Part shown: positions 1 to 8,386 of the stretch, piece by piece | Position numbering within the stretch: the first letter of the stretch is position 1 | Layout of the letters: the number at the start of each line of letters is the position of its first letter | Assembly: GCF_026130045.1 (NCBI RefSeq) | Contig: NZ_JAIBNX010000001.1 | Location: 2,377-63,983, forward strand | DNA from: Micromonospora sp. CPCC 205371 | GTDB lineage: Bacteria > Actinomycetota > Actinomycetes > Mycobacteriales > Micromonosporaceae | Reading direction: 5' to 3' | Length of the DNA stretch: 61,607 nt | Translations under genes and position numbers: made by a program | The notes under the pieces: model-generated | Database searches by the model: none | Seen by the model: only the letters and a program-made list of their open reading frames with translations | Told to the model about the DNA's origin: nothing

Positions 1-1210
1 GGTCGAGGCGACCCCCGCCCCCGGCGGGAAGGCGGCACCCCCCGGGGCTGCCCAAGACCCGCCACCGGCGGCGGAAGAAGCGGTACATCACGAGCGATAT
101 GCCGAGCATCACGGCGAGCACGATCGGGTACCCGTACGTCCAGTTCAGCTCCGGCATGTGCGTGAAGTTCATGCCGTAGATGCCGGCGATGGCGGTCCAG
201 ACCGCGGCGATACCGGCCCACGCCGCGATCTTCCGCATGTCGTTGTTCTGGTCGACGGTCACCTGGGCGAGACGCGCCTGGAGCACGGAGTTGAGCAGGT
301 CGTCGTACGAGTTGATCTGCTCAACGGTGCGCGTGAGGTGATCTTGGACGTCCCGGAAGTACCGCCGGATCTCCTTGGGTACCTCCCGGTTGACCTGGGC
401 GGTGAGGGTGAGGAGCGGTCGCTGGAGCGGCACGACCGCCCGCTTGAACTCCACCAGCTCCCGCTTCATCTGGTAGATCCGCTGGATGCGGCTGTGTGAG
501 CTGCGCGAGAACACCTCGGCCTCAAGCGCGTCGAGGTCGACCTCGACCTGGTCGGCCACCTCTACGTACAGGTCGACCACCCGGTCGGTGACCGCGTAGG
601 CCACCGACCACGGCCCCTGAGCCAGCAGGTCCTGCTTCTTCTCCAGGTCGGCCCGCACCGGGGAGAGCCGGCAGGCGTCGCCGTGCCGCACCGTGATCAC
701 GAACCCGGGCCCGATGAAGAGCATCACTTGGCCGGTCTCGACCACCTCGGAGGTCTCGGTCACCTCACCCTTCCCCACGTACCGGGCGGTGCGCAGGACC
801 AGCGAGCTCACGTCGCCGAACCGCTCCAGCTTGGGTCGCTGCTCGGCCTTGACCGCGTCTTCGACGGCCAGCTCGTGCAGCCCGTAGGTCTCGGCGATGC
901 CGGCCATCTCGGCCTGGGTGGGCTCGTGCAGACCCAGCCAGACGAACGCGTTGCGCTGCCGCTGCTGGCGGGCCTCGGCCAGGGCGTCGGCGTAGCGCCA
1001 CTCGCCGGACTGGCGCTCACCGTCGACGTACAGGGCGCAGTCGACGATCGCGCTGCGCTCGGGCGATTCCGGGTGTGCCGGACGCTGGCCGTTGTCTGTG
1101 GGGCTGAGCATGCGGGTCATGGCGCGCCGCATGGGCTCGGTCCACGTGCGGGCCAATGGGCGGCCGCCGGTATTCGCCCTGGTCGTACCCCCATCGGCCT
1201 GGTCCGCCAT
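1..1210 (-). CDS. corA: CorA-family magnesium/cobalt transporter, 3' end cut by window edge
   Basis: Divalent cation channel of the inner membrane. At least 403 codons are visible and no stop occurs before base 1, so the extreme C-terminus lies outside the window. The hallmark YGMNF motif sits at residues 345-349, at the end of the first membrane segment. It is followed by an MPEL loop, a second membrane helix and a basic RFFRRR tail, as in CorA. The preceding ~300 residues form the charged cytoplasmic funnel. The chosen start is ATG at 1210, with GGAGG 10 nt upstream; an in-frame ATG at residue 27 (MRRAM) is possible and would give a more typical family length. The family assignment is firm; ion preference cannot be read from sequence. 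Confidence 0.93.
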   Translation of the reverse strand, partial: MADQADGGTTRANTGGRPLARTWTEPMRRAMTRMLSPTDNGQRPAHPESPERSAIVDCALYVDGERQSGEWRYADALAEARQQRQRNAFVWLGLHEPTQAEMAGIAETYGLHELAVEDAVKAEQRPKLERFGDVSSLVLRTARYVGKGEVTETSEVVETGQVMLFIGPGFVITVRHGDACRLSPVRADLEKKQDLLAQGPWSVAYAVTDRVVDLYVEVADQVEVDLDALEAEVFSRSSHSRIQRIYQMKRELVEFKRAVVPLQRPLLTLTAQVNREVPKEIRRYFRDVQDHLTRTVEQINSYDDLLNSVLQARLAQVTVDQNNDMRKIAAWAGIAAVWTAIAGIYGMNFTHMPELNWTYGYPIVLAVMLGISLVMYRFFRRRWRVLGSPGGCRLPAGGGGRLD

Positions 1211-1475
1211 GGCTTTCCCGCCTCCCTACCGAATCGCGTACCGGTCCCATTCTGGCTCCGCCGTGAATCAGGGGCACAAAGTGGCGCCGGGTGGACCGGC
1301 CGCAGTCGGGGGGTGATGTGCGAACGGCCCACCCGGCGCCCAGGGGGGCGGGGGGATTGCTTATGGGGTCAACCGCATACCAATTGGTGCTGGCTGCATT
1401 GTGATCCGTCCGCCGCGCATAGGGGAACCCACGAACCCCCAGGCTGGCGCATTGTCGGAAATCCGACACAAGATC

Positions 1476-2570
1476 TCAGCCGCGCACCGCCTCGACGGCC
1501 GCGGCGAGCCGCCGTACACCCTCTTCGATCTGGTCCACCGTGACCGCGGAGAAGGCCAGCCGCAGCGCGCCCTCGCCCCCTTCGAGCAGGAAGTCGCTGC
1601 CCTTGACCACGGCCACGCCGCGCTCGGCGGCCGCCGTGAAGACCTTGTCGGCCGATACGCCCTCGGGCAGCTCGATCCACAAGAAGTAGCCGCCGTCGGG
1701 CTCGGTGAAGCGGACGCCGGGGATGTGCTCGCGCAGCGCTGTCGCCAGCAGGCTGGCCCGCTCGCCGAGTGCGGTGCTCACGGTCTGGATCGAGCGGTCG
1801 ATGTCGCCGGAGACGCAGAACTCGTGCACGATCGCCTGGGCGACCATGCCGGGCGAGATGTAGAGGTTGGTGGCCCGCTTCGCGATGCCGGCGATCAGCG
1901 TGGCCGGGCCGACCAGGTATCCGACCCGGACGCCGGGGCAGACGGTCTTGGTGAAGCTCGACGCGTGCACCACGACGCCCTTGTCGTCCATGGAAAGCAT
2001 CGAGGGCAGCGCCTCGCCGCGGAACCGGATGTCCGCGTACGGGTCATCCTCGAAGATCGTGAAACCGTACTCGCCGGCGAGGTCGAGCAGCGCCCGGCGC
2101 TTCTCCAGAGAGAGGGTGACGCCGGCCGGGTTCTGGTAGTTCGGGATGATGTGCGCGAGCTTGGGGCGGACTCCCGATTCGAGCAGCTTGCGCAGCTCAT
2201 CGGTGTCGACGCCGTCCGGCTGGATGGTCACCTGGTGGACCTGGCCGCCCTTGTTGCGCAGGTTGAGCAGCGTCCGGTCGTACGTAGGGCGCTCGACCAC
2301 CACCGCGTCGCCGCTCTGCACCAGGTAGTCGAACAGGAACGCGTCGGCCTGGAGCGAGCCGTTGGTGACGAGCACCTGGTCGACCGACACGCCGTGCTTG
2401 TCAGCGATCCACTTTCGGAGGGGCGGGTAGCCGACAGACGTCCCGTAGGCGGTGATGCCGGCGGGGTCGGCTTCGAAGGCGCGGACGGCCGCGGCCTTGA
2501 GGCCCTCGACATCCACGATGTCCAGCGAGGGCGCGCCACGGGCGAAAGAGATCAACTGCTCGGTGGTCAT
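1476..2570 (-). CDS. PLP-dependent fold-type I aminotransferase (2-aminoadipate/MocR-like)
   Basis: A 364-residue class I/II aminotransferase, a cytosolic enzyme moving an amino group between an amino acid and a 2-oxo acid. Visible motifs are PNYQNPAG at 143-150 (cofactor-contacting Asn), FEDDPY at 173-178 (Asp bonding the pyridine nitrogen) and SSFTKTVCPGVRVGY, with the Schiff-base Lys at 208. The sequence resembles the catalytic half of MocR regulators and LysN-type 2-aminoadipate transaminases, but it has no GntR helix-turn-helix, so it is a stand-alone enzyme. The preferred substrate cannot be told from sequence. It is transcribed alone, between corA and a CBS protein on the same strand. 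Confidence 0.9.
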   Translation of the reverse strand: MTTEQLISFARGAPSLDIVDVEGLKAAAVRAFEADPAGITAYGTSVGYPPLRKWIADKHGVSVDQVLVTNGSLQADAFLFDYLVQSGDAVVVERPTYDRTLLNLRNKGGQVHQVTIQPDGVDTDELRKLLESGVRPKLAHIIPNYQNPAGVTLSLEKRRALLDLAGEYGFTIFEDDPYADIRFRGEALPSMLSMDDKGVVVHASSFTKTVCPGVRVGYLVGPATLIAGIAKRATNLYISPGMVAQAIVHEFCVSGDIDRSIQTVSTALGERASLLATALREHIPGVRFTEPDGGYFLWIELPEGVSADKVFTAAAERGVAVVKGSDFLLEGGEGALRLAFSAVTVDQIEEGVRRLAAAVEAVRG

Positions 2571-2618
2571 GGTTGTCCAGGGTACGGACCACTGTTGATC
2601 ACGACGACCGGTATACGT

Positions 2619-3011
2619 CTAGACGCTGGCGGCCGCCGTTCGCTGCGCCCACACCCGCATGATGTCGCGCACCGAGATGACACCGAGCACATCGCTGTCT
2701 TCGATCACCACAAGGTGGCGGAAACCACCCCGGGCCATCGCCACGGCGGCCTCTTCGAGCGTCCACTGAGGACTGGCGTACACCACGTCCCACGTGATGT
2801 GACTGGAGGTGCGCTCGACGTCTGGGTCGAGGCCGGCACCGATTGCCTTGAGAACGTCACGCTCGGTCATGATGCCGACCCCTTCGGAGTCGGGGTCGAT
2901 CACGACTGCGGAGCCGATCCCTCGGGCCGCCATCATCTGGGCGGCCTGCCTGAGCGTGTGCTCGGGACCGACGACGAGAACCTGGCCGGACATGGCATCG
3001 CGTACATGCAT
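2619..3011 (-). CDS. CBS-domain pair protein
   Basis: A 130-residue protein made almost entirely of two CBS motifs. The first runs from about residue 5 to 60 and ends GIMTERDVLKAI. The second runs from about 72 to 122 and ends GVISVRDIMRVW. CBS pairs form Bateman modules that bind adenine nucleotides or S-adenosylmethionine. Stand-alone versions usually act as energy sensors or regulators of unlinked partners. There is no membrane segment and no effector domain, so the partner is unknown. It is divergent from the NUDIX gene, with 107 nt between the two starts. Confidence 0.9.
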   Translation of the reverse strand: MHVRDAMSGQVLVVGPEHTLRQAAQMMAARGIGSAVVIDPDSEGVGIMTERDVLKAIGAGLDPDVERTSSHITWDVVYASPQWTLEEAAVAMARGGFRHLVVIEDSDVLGVISVRDIMRVWAQRTAAASV

Positions 3012-3118
3012 CGCGCATCACCCCTGAAGGCACCGTACGGACATGGTCGCCCTCGGAGCGTCACAACAACAAGACTTGCGTTCTGTCCGTCGAACAGGCA
3101 GGTGGCTAGATTCAAGTT

Positions 3119-3568
3119 GTGGCCACAGAACCCCTGCGCTGCGCAGGAGCCCTGATCGTCGATGACGACGGTCGAATCTTCATCCAGCGCCGGTCACCCG
3201 ATCGGCGGCTGTTTCCCAACACCTGGGACATCGTGGGCGGTCACGTCGAATCAGGCGAGACGCTCGAAGAAGCCCTGTATCGGGAGGTTCAGGAGGAAAC
3301 CGGCTGGCGAGTGTCGGTCGTGATCGGCGTCGTCGGTGAGTACACGTACACCGCCAACGACGGCATCCGGCGGGTGGAGACCGACTACCTCGTACGCGTC
3401 GACGGCGACCTCGCCCGGCCGCAGCTGGAGGCCGGCAAGCACACCGAGTTCCGCTGGCTCGCGGAGAGTGAGATCGAGGTGCTCGACGAGCACCGCGACG
3501 TCAACGACGGCCTGATCAGAACCATCGCGGAAGACGGCTTCGCGGCGCTCCATGCCATCGGTCTGTGA
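3119..3568 (+). CDS. NUDIX hydrolase
   Basis: A 149-residue NUDIX hydrolase. The full signature Gx5Ex7REVQEETGW lies at residues 41-63, with the metal-binding glutamates at 56, 59 and 60. The family cleaves a nucleoside diphosphate linked to another moiety. The substrate here is unknown. The start is a GTG at 3119, and the next start codon upstream would fall in the divergent promoter region. It is followed after 56 nt by a nucleotidyltransferase/CDP-alcohol cluster. A role in turning over a nucleotide-activated intermediate of that cluster is possible, but this is only inference from position. Confidence 0.9.
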   Translation: MATEPLRCAGALIVDDDGRIFIQRRSPDRRLFPNTWDIVGGHVESGETLEEALYREVQEETGWRVSVVIGVVGEYTYTANDGIRRVETDYLVRVDGDLARPQLEAGKHTEFRWLAESEIEVLDEHRDVNDGLIRTIAEDGFAALHAIGL

Positions 3569-3624
3569 AGCGCGGCTATCCTCAGCCCGACGGCTCGGTT
3601 AACCCCCTCGAAAGGATCGAGCAC

Positions 3625-4356
3625 ATGATCGGCTTGGTACTGGCCGCCGGCGCCGGGCGGAGACTGCGCCCGTACACGGACACGCTCCCCAAGGCCCTGG
3701 TGCCGGTCGACGGTGAGACCACGATCTTCGACATCGCGCTGCGCAACCTCGCCGAGGTGGGGCTCAAGGACGTCACGGTGGTGGTCGGGTACCGCGCCGA
3801 GGCGGTCGAGTCGCGCCAGGCGGCCCTGGAGGACAAGTACGGCGTACGCCTCACCCTCGTGCACAACGACAAAGCCGAGGAGTGGAACAACGCGTACTCG
3901 CTGTGGCTGGCCCGCGAGCACTTCGCCCAGGGCGCGCTGCTCGTCAACGGCGACACCGTGCACCCGTCGAGCGTGGAGAAGACACTGCTCGCCCAGCGCG
4001 GCCCGAGCATCCTGCTGGCCGTCGACGACGTCAAGAAGCTGGCCGACGAGGAGATGAAGACCGTCTTCGACGACAACGGCCAGCTCACCAAGATCACCAA
4101 GCTGATGGACCCGGCCGAAGCGTTCGGCGAGTACATCGGCGCCACGTTGATCGAGCCGCACGCCGCCGCCGGGCTCGCCGACGCGCTCGAAGCCACCTGG
4201 CGGCGCGACCCCAACCTCTACTACGAGGATGGGTACCAGGAGTACGCCAACCGTGGCGGTGAGGTACGTGCCGCCACCATTGGCTCGGTCGAGTGGGTCG
4301 AGGTGGACAACCACGCCGATCTCGCCCGGGCACGGGAGATCGCATGCCACTACTAG
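3625..4356 (+). CDS. LicC/IPCT-like nucleotidyltransferase (phosphocholine or polyol-phosphate cytidylyltransferase family)
   Basis: A 243-residue NTP_transferase-fold protein. The N-terminal nucleotide-binding signature LAAGAGRRLRP is at residues 6-16 with Lys23 (TLPKAL). The metal Asp lies in VNGD (Asp110), and an NNAYSLWLAR motif at 88-97 recalls phosphocholine cytidylyltransferase LicC and inositol-1-phosphate cytidylyltransferase. It should activate a small phosphorylated alcohol, probably as the CDP derivative. The start is ATG 3625 with AAAGGA nine nt upstream; an in-frame GTG at 3565 would overlap the NUDIX stop and lacks a site. The last 13 nt overlap the next gene, indicating translational coupling. 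The acceptor (glycerol-1-phosphate, inositol phosphate, other) is inferred, not shown. Confidence 0.82.
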   Translation: MIGLVLAAGAGRRLRPYTDTLPKALVPVDGETTIFDIALRNLAEVGLKDVTVVVGYRAEAVESRQAALEDKYGVRLTLVHNDKAEEWNNAYSLWLAREHFAQGALLVNGDTVHPSSVEKTLLAQRGPSILLAVDDVKKLADEEMKTVFDDNGQLTKITKLMDPAEAFGEYIGATLIEPHAAAGLADALEATWRRDPNLYYEDGYQEYANRGGEVRAATIGSVEWVEVDNHADLARAREIACHY

Positions 4357-5408
4357 CCCGCACCGTCAACACGCCGCTCGCCATCGAGGTACGCCGGGGC
4401 GCCGTCGCCGAGCTCGGTGCGCTGCTCGCCGACCGGCGGATCTCCGGTGGAGGCGACGTGGCGGTGGTGATCGGCCCCGGCCAGGGCGAGAAGATCGCCG
4501 AGCTGGTCCGCCCCGGGCTCGGCCGCGCCGACCTGTTCACGGTCAGCGGCGGCACCCTCGACTCCGCCCTGGAACTGGGCAACAAGCTGCGCCAGCGCTC
4601 GTACGACGCGGTCGTCGGCATCGGCGGCGGCAAGACCATCGACACCGCCAAGTACGCGGCCTCCCGGTACGCCATCCCGATGGTGACCGTGGCGACGAGC
4701 CTGGCCAACGACGGTATCGCGTCACCGGTCGCCTCCCTCGATCACGACGGCGGGCGCGGCTCGTACGGGGTGCACATCCCGATCGCGGTGGTCGTCGACC
4801 TCGACTTCGTCGAAAACGGTCCCGACCGGCAGACCCAGGCCGGCATCGGCGACGCGCTCAGCAACATCAACGCGGTGGCCGACTGGGAGCTGGCCCACCA
4901 GGTGCGCCGCGAGCCGATCGACGGGCTCTCCGTGGCGCTTGCCCGCACCAGCGCCGAGGCGCTGCTCCACCACCCTGGCGCGATCACTGACGACCGGTTC
5001 CTGACCACGCTGGCCGAGGCGCTGATCATGGGCGGCCTGGCGATGTCGATCTGCGGGTCGAGCCGCCCCGCCAGCGGAAGCTGCCACGAAATCTCGCACG
5101 CCATCGATCTGCTGCTGCCCTGCACGGCCTCGCACGGCGAGCAGGTCGGGCTCGGCGCGCTCTTCTGCACGTTCCTGCGCGGCGACACGGCCGGCTTCAC
5201 CAGCCTCAGGGCCGCCCTGCTCCGGCACGGCCTGGCCACGGTGCCGGCCGACTTGGGCATCTCCGACGGCGAATTCGTCGACGTGGTCGCGCACGCGCCG
5301 GCCACCCGGCCCGACCGGTACACGATCTTGGAACACCTGGCGATGGACAAGGACGAGATCCGCGCCCGGCTGGCAGACTACGTCGATGCAGTCGGCGACC
5401 GTCACTAG
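4344..5408 (+). CDS. sn-glycerol-1-phosphate dehydrogenase-like (EgsA/AraM), iron-containing ADH superfamily
   Basis: A 354-residue member of the iron/zinc alcohol dehydrogenase superfamily, closest in pattern to glycerol-1-phosphate dehydrogenase, which reduces dihydroxyacetone phosphate to sn-glycerol-1-phosphate with NAD(P)H. The dinucleotide loop is GIGGGKTID at 92-100, followed by an ATSLANDGIASP stretch typical of this branch. Candidate metal ligands are Asp170 (GIGDALSN), His248 (CHEISHAID) and His264 (SHGEQVG). The ATG at 4344 lies inside the upstream gene and the 3' end overlaps the downstream gene by 23 nt, so the three genes form a tight operon. G1P is the archaeal-type glycerol phosphate; no PcrB-type prenyltransferase is present nearby, so its destination differs from the Bacillus pathway. 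Confidence 0.82.
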   Translation: MPLLARTVNTPLAIEVRRGAVAELGALLADRRISGGGDVAVVIGPGQGEKIAELVRPGLGRADLFTVSGGTLDSALELGNKLRQRSYDAVVGIGGGKTIDTAKYAASRYAIPMVTVATSLANDGIASPVASLDHDGGRGSYGVHIPIAVVVDLDFVENGPDRQTQAGIGDALSNINAVADWELAHQVRREPIDGLSVALARTSAEALLHHPGAITDDRFLTTLAEALIMGGLAMSICGSSRPASGSCHEISHAIDLLLPCTASHGEQVGLGALFCTFLRGDTAGFTSLRAALLRHGLATVPADLGISDGEFVDVVAHAPATRPDRYTILEHLAMDKDEIRARLADYVDAVGDRH

Positions 5409-6099
5409 GCCCGGCGCGGGCGATTTCTACCGGGTCAACCGCGGCGGCGGTCTCTTCAGCGAGGCCATCAGCCAGCGGCTCGGCGCGCGGTTCGCGGTGG
5501 CGGCGGAGCGGCTCGGGCTCGCGCCTACGGCGCTCACCCTCGCCAACCTCGTGCTCGGGCTCGGCACCTCGATCGCGGTGGTCGCCCTCGCCGAGCCGGT
5601 CGCCGATGATCGGGTACCGGCCTGGCTCGTCGGCCTGATCGCGCTGGTGGGCTGGCAGGTGGCGTACGCGCTGGACTGCGCCGACGGCCAGCTTGCCCGG
5701 GTCACCGGACGCACCAGCTCGGCTGGCGCCCGCGTCGACGTGCTCTGTGACGTGGCGGCACAGATCGCCCTGGTCGCCGCCCTGTCCGCGACCGCCGTGG
5801 CGCAGCGGCCGTCGACGCCGGCGTGGCTGGTGTCCGCGTTCGCCGGCACCTGGATGGTCAACCTGGTCACCTCGGTCATGCAGTCCGGCCCGAACGCCGA
5901 GAGCATGGTGCCGTCCCGCTCGCTGCCAGTGCGCATGGTGAAGCTGATCCGGGACTACGGTGCGGTGATCTTCGTGGCGGCCCTCGTGCTGCTGGTGGCG
6001 CCGGCCTGGTCGGTGTGGCTGATCGCCGCGTTCACCCTCGTCAACGGGGGGTTCCTGCTGGCGAGCATCGGGTTCTCGGCTCGAAAGGCCCTGCGCTAA
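5386..6099 (+). CDS. CDP-alcohol phosphatidyltransferase family membrane enzyme
   Basis: A 237-residue integral membrane enzyme with the complete CDP-alcohol phosphotransferase motif D-G-x2-A-R-x8-G-x3-D-x3-D: Asp100, Gly101, Ala104, Arg105, Gly114, Asp118 and Asp122. About five or six hydrophobic segments surround it. The family displaces CMP from a CDP-alcohol by a second alcohol, making phospholipid head groups or soluble phosphodiesters such as di-inositol phosphate. It overlaps the dehydrogenase gene by 23 nt and is last of three coupled genes. Context suggests it uses the product of the upstream cytidylyltransferase. Donor and acceptor are unknown. Its stop overlaps the 3' end of the convergent glycosyltransferase by 4 nt. 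Confidence 0.88.
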   Translation: MQSATVTRPGAGDFYRVNRGGGLFSEAISQRLGARFAVAAERLGLAPTALTLANLVLGLGTSIAVVALAEPVADDRVPAWLVGLIALVGWQVAYALDCADGQLARVTGRTSSAGARVDVLCDVAAQIALVAALSATAVAQRPSTPAWLVSAFAGTWMVNLVTSVMQSGPNAESMVPSRSLPVRMVKLIRDYGAVIFVAALVLLVAPAWSVWLIAAFTLVNGGFLLASIGFSARKALR

Positions 6100-7265
6100 C
6101 GGATCTCCGCCTGGGCGGGGCGCATGTCCGCGTACACGTCGATCAGACGGCGGATGAGCACGTCGGGGTGGAAGACGCGCTCGTAGCGTGAGCGGGCCAC
6201 CGGCGCGAGGGTGGCGGCGCCCTCGCGCGCCGCCGGCAGTGCGGCGGCCAGCGCGCCTGGCTCGGCGGGCACCACCCAGCCGGCGTCGCCGACCAGGTAG
6301 GGGATGCCACCGAGCGCGGTGCCGAGCACCGGCCGCCCTGACGACAGCGCCTCGAGCACCACCGTCGGCAGCACGTCGTGCCAGGTCGAGGTGGCCATCA
6401 CGACGGCCGTCGAGCGCAGGGCGGCGCGGACGCCGTCGCGATCGAGAGGGCCGAGGAACTCGACGTCGGTGCGCGCGGCGGCGGCCGCCTCGACCAGCGG
6501 GCGCAGCTCGCCGTCGCCAGCGATCCGCAGCGTGCCGAGCGCGCCGTCCGGATGCCGCTGCCACGCGTCGATCAGCAGGCCGATGCCCTTTTCCGGCGAG
6601 AGGCGGCCGAGAAAGAGGAAGCCCTCGCCGAGCGGCGCCGGGCTACCCGGATCGGGTATCCCGTTGGGCTTGACCACGATCCGGTCGGCCGGGATGCCGT
6701 AGTCGCGCAGGTGCTCGGCGATGGCCTCGGTGAGCGCGATGTACCGGTCGACGGAGCGCCACGTGGGCCGGTGCACGGCGAGCGTGGTCGCCATCAGGGC
6801 GCTCTGCACCCGCGACCCGCGGTAGCACTTGTGCACCACGGCCGGGATGCCGACGAAGCGGCCCCGGCAGTCCTGGCAGATGCCACCGTCCCGGAAATAC
6901 AGGCCGGACGAGCACACCTGGCGGTAGTTGTGGACGGTCTGCACCACCGGCACGCCGAACCGGTGGGCGGTGCGCACCACCCAGGGCGACAACAGCGGGT
7001 ACGGGTTGTGCAGGTGCAGCACGTCGGGCCGCTCCAGCCGGAGCAGCTCGGCGAGGTCGCGCTGGGTGCCCGGCGCGTAGATCGGTGAGATCGGAAGCAG
7101 CGCCTTGCCGGCCAGCGGCAGGTTGGCGATCGCGTCGGAGCTGCGCAGGAACGGCACCACCGTCACGCCAGCCGCCGCGAGCTGGCCGATCTCCTGATCG
7201 ACGATGATGTTCTCCCCCGAGGGCTGAGCCTCGCGGTAGCGGTTGTGCGCGACCACCACTTTCAC
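6096..7265 (-). CDS. Glycosyltransferase family 4
   Basis: A 389-residue GT-B fold glycosyltransferase. The C-terminal domain contains FLGRLSPEKGIGLLIDAW, which binds the nucleotide sugar, and a TWHDVLPTVVLEALSSGRPV stretch with the GT4 E-x7-E-type region. The N-terminal half carries a cysteine-bearing segment (VCSSGL...ICQDC) common in GT4 enzymes of polysaccharide clusters. The start is GTG 7265; longer open reading upstream would run through the divergent fpg gene. It is convergent with the CDP-alcohol operon and may glycosylate the same product, but this is inference. Donor and acceptor are unknown. Confidence 0.85.
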   Translation of the reverse strand: MKVVVAHNRYREAQPSGENIIVDQEIGQLAAAGVTVVPFLRSSDAIANLPLAGKALLPISPIYAPGTQRDLAELLRLERPDVLHLHNPYPLLSPWVVRTAHRFGVPVVQTVHNYRQVCSSGLYFRDGGICQDCRGRFVGIPAVVHKCYRGSRVQSALMATTLAVHRPTWRSVDRYIALTEAIAEHLRDYGIPADRIVVKPNGIPDPGSPAPLGEGFLFLGRLSPEKGIGLLIDAWQRHPDGALGTLRIAGDGELRPLVEAAAAARTDVEFLGPLDRDGVRAALRSTAVVMATSTWHDVLPTVVLEALSSGRPVLGTALGGIPYLVGDAGWVVPAEPGALAAALPAAREGAATLAPVARSRYERVFHPDVLIRRLIDVYADMRPAQAEIR

Positions 7266-7290
7266 GCTGTACGACGCTACCGTTAACGGC

Positions 7291-8151
7291 GTGCCCGAGT
7301 TGCCCGAGGTGGAGGCGCTCGCCGCGTACCTGCGTGAGCGGGCCGCTGGCCGGCGTGTCGACCGCATGGAGATCACCGCGATCAGCGCACTGAAGACCTA
7401 CGACCCACCGCCGACCGCCGCGTCCGGGCTGGAAGTCACCGGAGCCGGGCGGCACGGCAAGTTCCTCGACGTCACTCTGGGCGGCGATCTGCACCTGGTC
7501 GTGCACCTGGCCCGGGCGGGCTGGCTGCACTACCGCGAGTCGTTTCCCGGAACGGCACCGCTCAAGCCGGGTAAGGGCCCGATCGCGCTCCGCGTCCGGC
7601 TCGACGACGGCTCCGGCTTCGACCTGACCGAGGCGGGTACCCAGAAGAGCCTGGCCGCGTACCTGGTTTCGGACCCCGCCCTCGTGCCCGGTGTGTCGCG
7701 GCTCGGGCCGGACGCGCTGGCGGTCGACCTGGCCGCCTTCGACGAGCGCATCCGCAGCCGGCGGGGCCAGGTCAAGGGCGTGCTGACCGACCAGGAGGTG
7801 CTGGCCGGGGTCGGCAACGCGTACTCGGACGAGATCCTGCATGTGGCCAAGCTGTCACCGTTCGCGATCACCACGCGGCTGACCGAGGAGCAGATGGAAC
7901 GCCTCTACACGGCCACCCGAGAGGTGCTCACCGACGCGGTGACCCGTTCGGTCGGGCAGCGGGCCGCCGAGTTGAAGGGCGAGAAGCGGTCGGGGCTTCG
8001 GGTGCACGCCCGCACGGGGCTGCCGTGCCCGGTGTGCGGCGACACCGTCCGAGAGGTGTCGTTCGCCGACTCCAGCCTCCAGTACTGCCCCACGTGTCAG
8101 ACCGGTGGCAAGCCGCTTGCTGACCGCCGGCTGTCGCGCCTTGTGCGCTGA
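7291..8151 (+). CDS. Formamidopyrimidine-DNA glycosylase / endonuclease VIII family
   Basis: A 286-residue base-excision repair glycosylase/AP lyase. The mature N-terminus PELPEVE (after removal of the initiator) gives the catalytic Pro and Glu, and Lys57 in GRHGKFL matches the conserved lysine. A C-terminal zinc finger has Cys246, Cys249, Cys266 and Cys269. The start must be GTG 7291, because the proline has to follow the initiator. Only 25 nt separate this start from that of the divergent glycosyltransferase. Whether the substrate is 8-oxoguanine (Fpg) or oxidised pyrimidines (Nei) is not clear. Confidence 0.93.
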   Translation: MPELPEVEALAAYLRERAAGRRVDRMEITAISALKTYDPPPTAASGLEVTGAGRHGKFLDVTLGGDLHLVVHLARAGWLHYRESFPGTAPLKPGKGPIALRVRLDDGSGFDLTEAGTQKSLAAYLVSDPALVPGVSRLGPDALAVDLAAFDERIRSRRGQVKGVLTDQEVLAGVGNAYSDEILHVAKLSPFAITTRLTEEQMERLYTATREVLTDAVTRSVGQRAAELKGEKRSGLRVHARTGLPCPVCGDTVREVSFADSSLQYCPTCQTGGKPLADRRLSRLVR

Positions 8152-8228
8152 GTGAACTTCGGTGAACTCTGGTCTTCAGGCACATGAACCCGTCGCGTCA
8201 CAGACCTTCCTCGTACACCATTCGTCGG

Positions 8229-8234
8229 TATAGT
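8229..8234 (+). promoter_or_regulatory. Possible -10 box (TATAGT) upstream of the glycosylphosphotransferase gene
   Basis: TATAGT lies in the 235-nt space between the glycosylase stop and the next start. The hexamer 17 nt upstream (CTTCCT) is a poor -35, so this is only a weak call. The rest of the space holds a short direct repeat (GTGAACTtcgGTGAACTc) near 8153-8169 and no convincing gene. Confidence 0.25.
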
Positions 8235-8386
8235 GACCCGGTCGCCGATCCCGCTCGATCCGGGCGGGGCGTATTGTCCCTCGCGTCGCCGATCTGGCGA
8301 GGTGGCCGTGGGAGACTTATCCGGTGGTCAGTCCAGAGCCTGACGGCAGATGGGCGGCGCGTGGAAAGCGGGAGGACGTAGGTGAG

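Noticed and set aside
1401-3155. Long open frame on the plus strand (584 codons)
   Set aside because: It is antisense to the aminotransferase and CBS genes, has Arg/Gly/His-rich composition without any domain, and arises from third-position GC bias.
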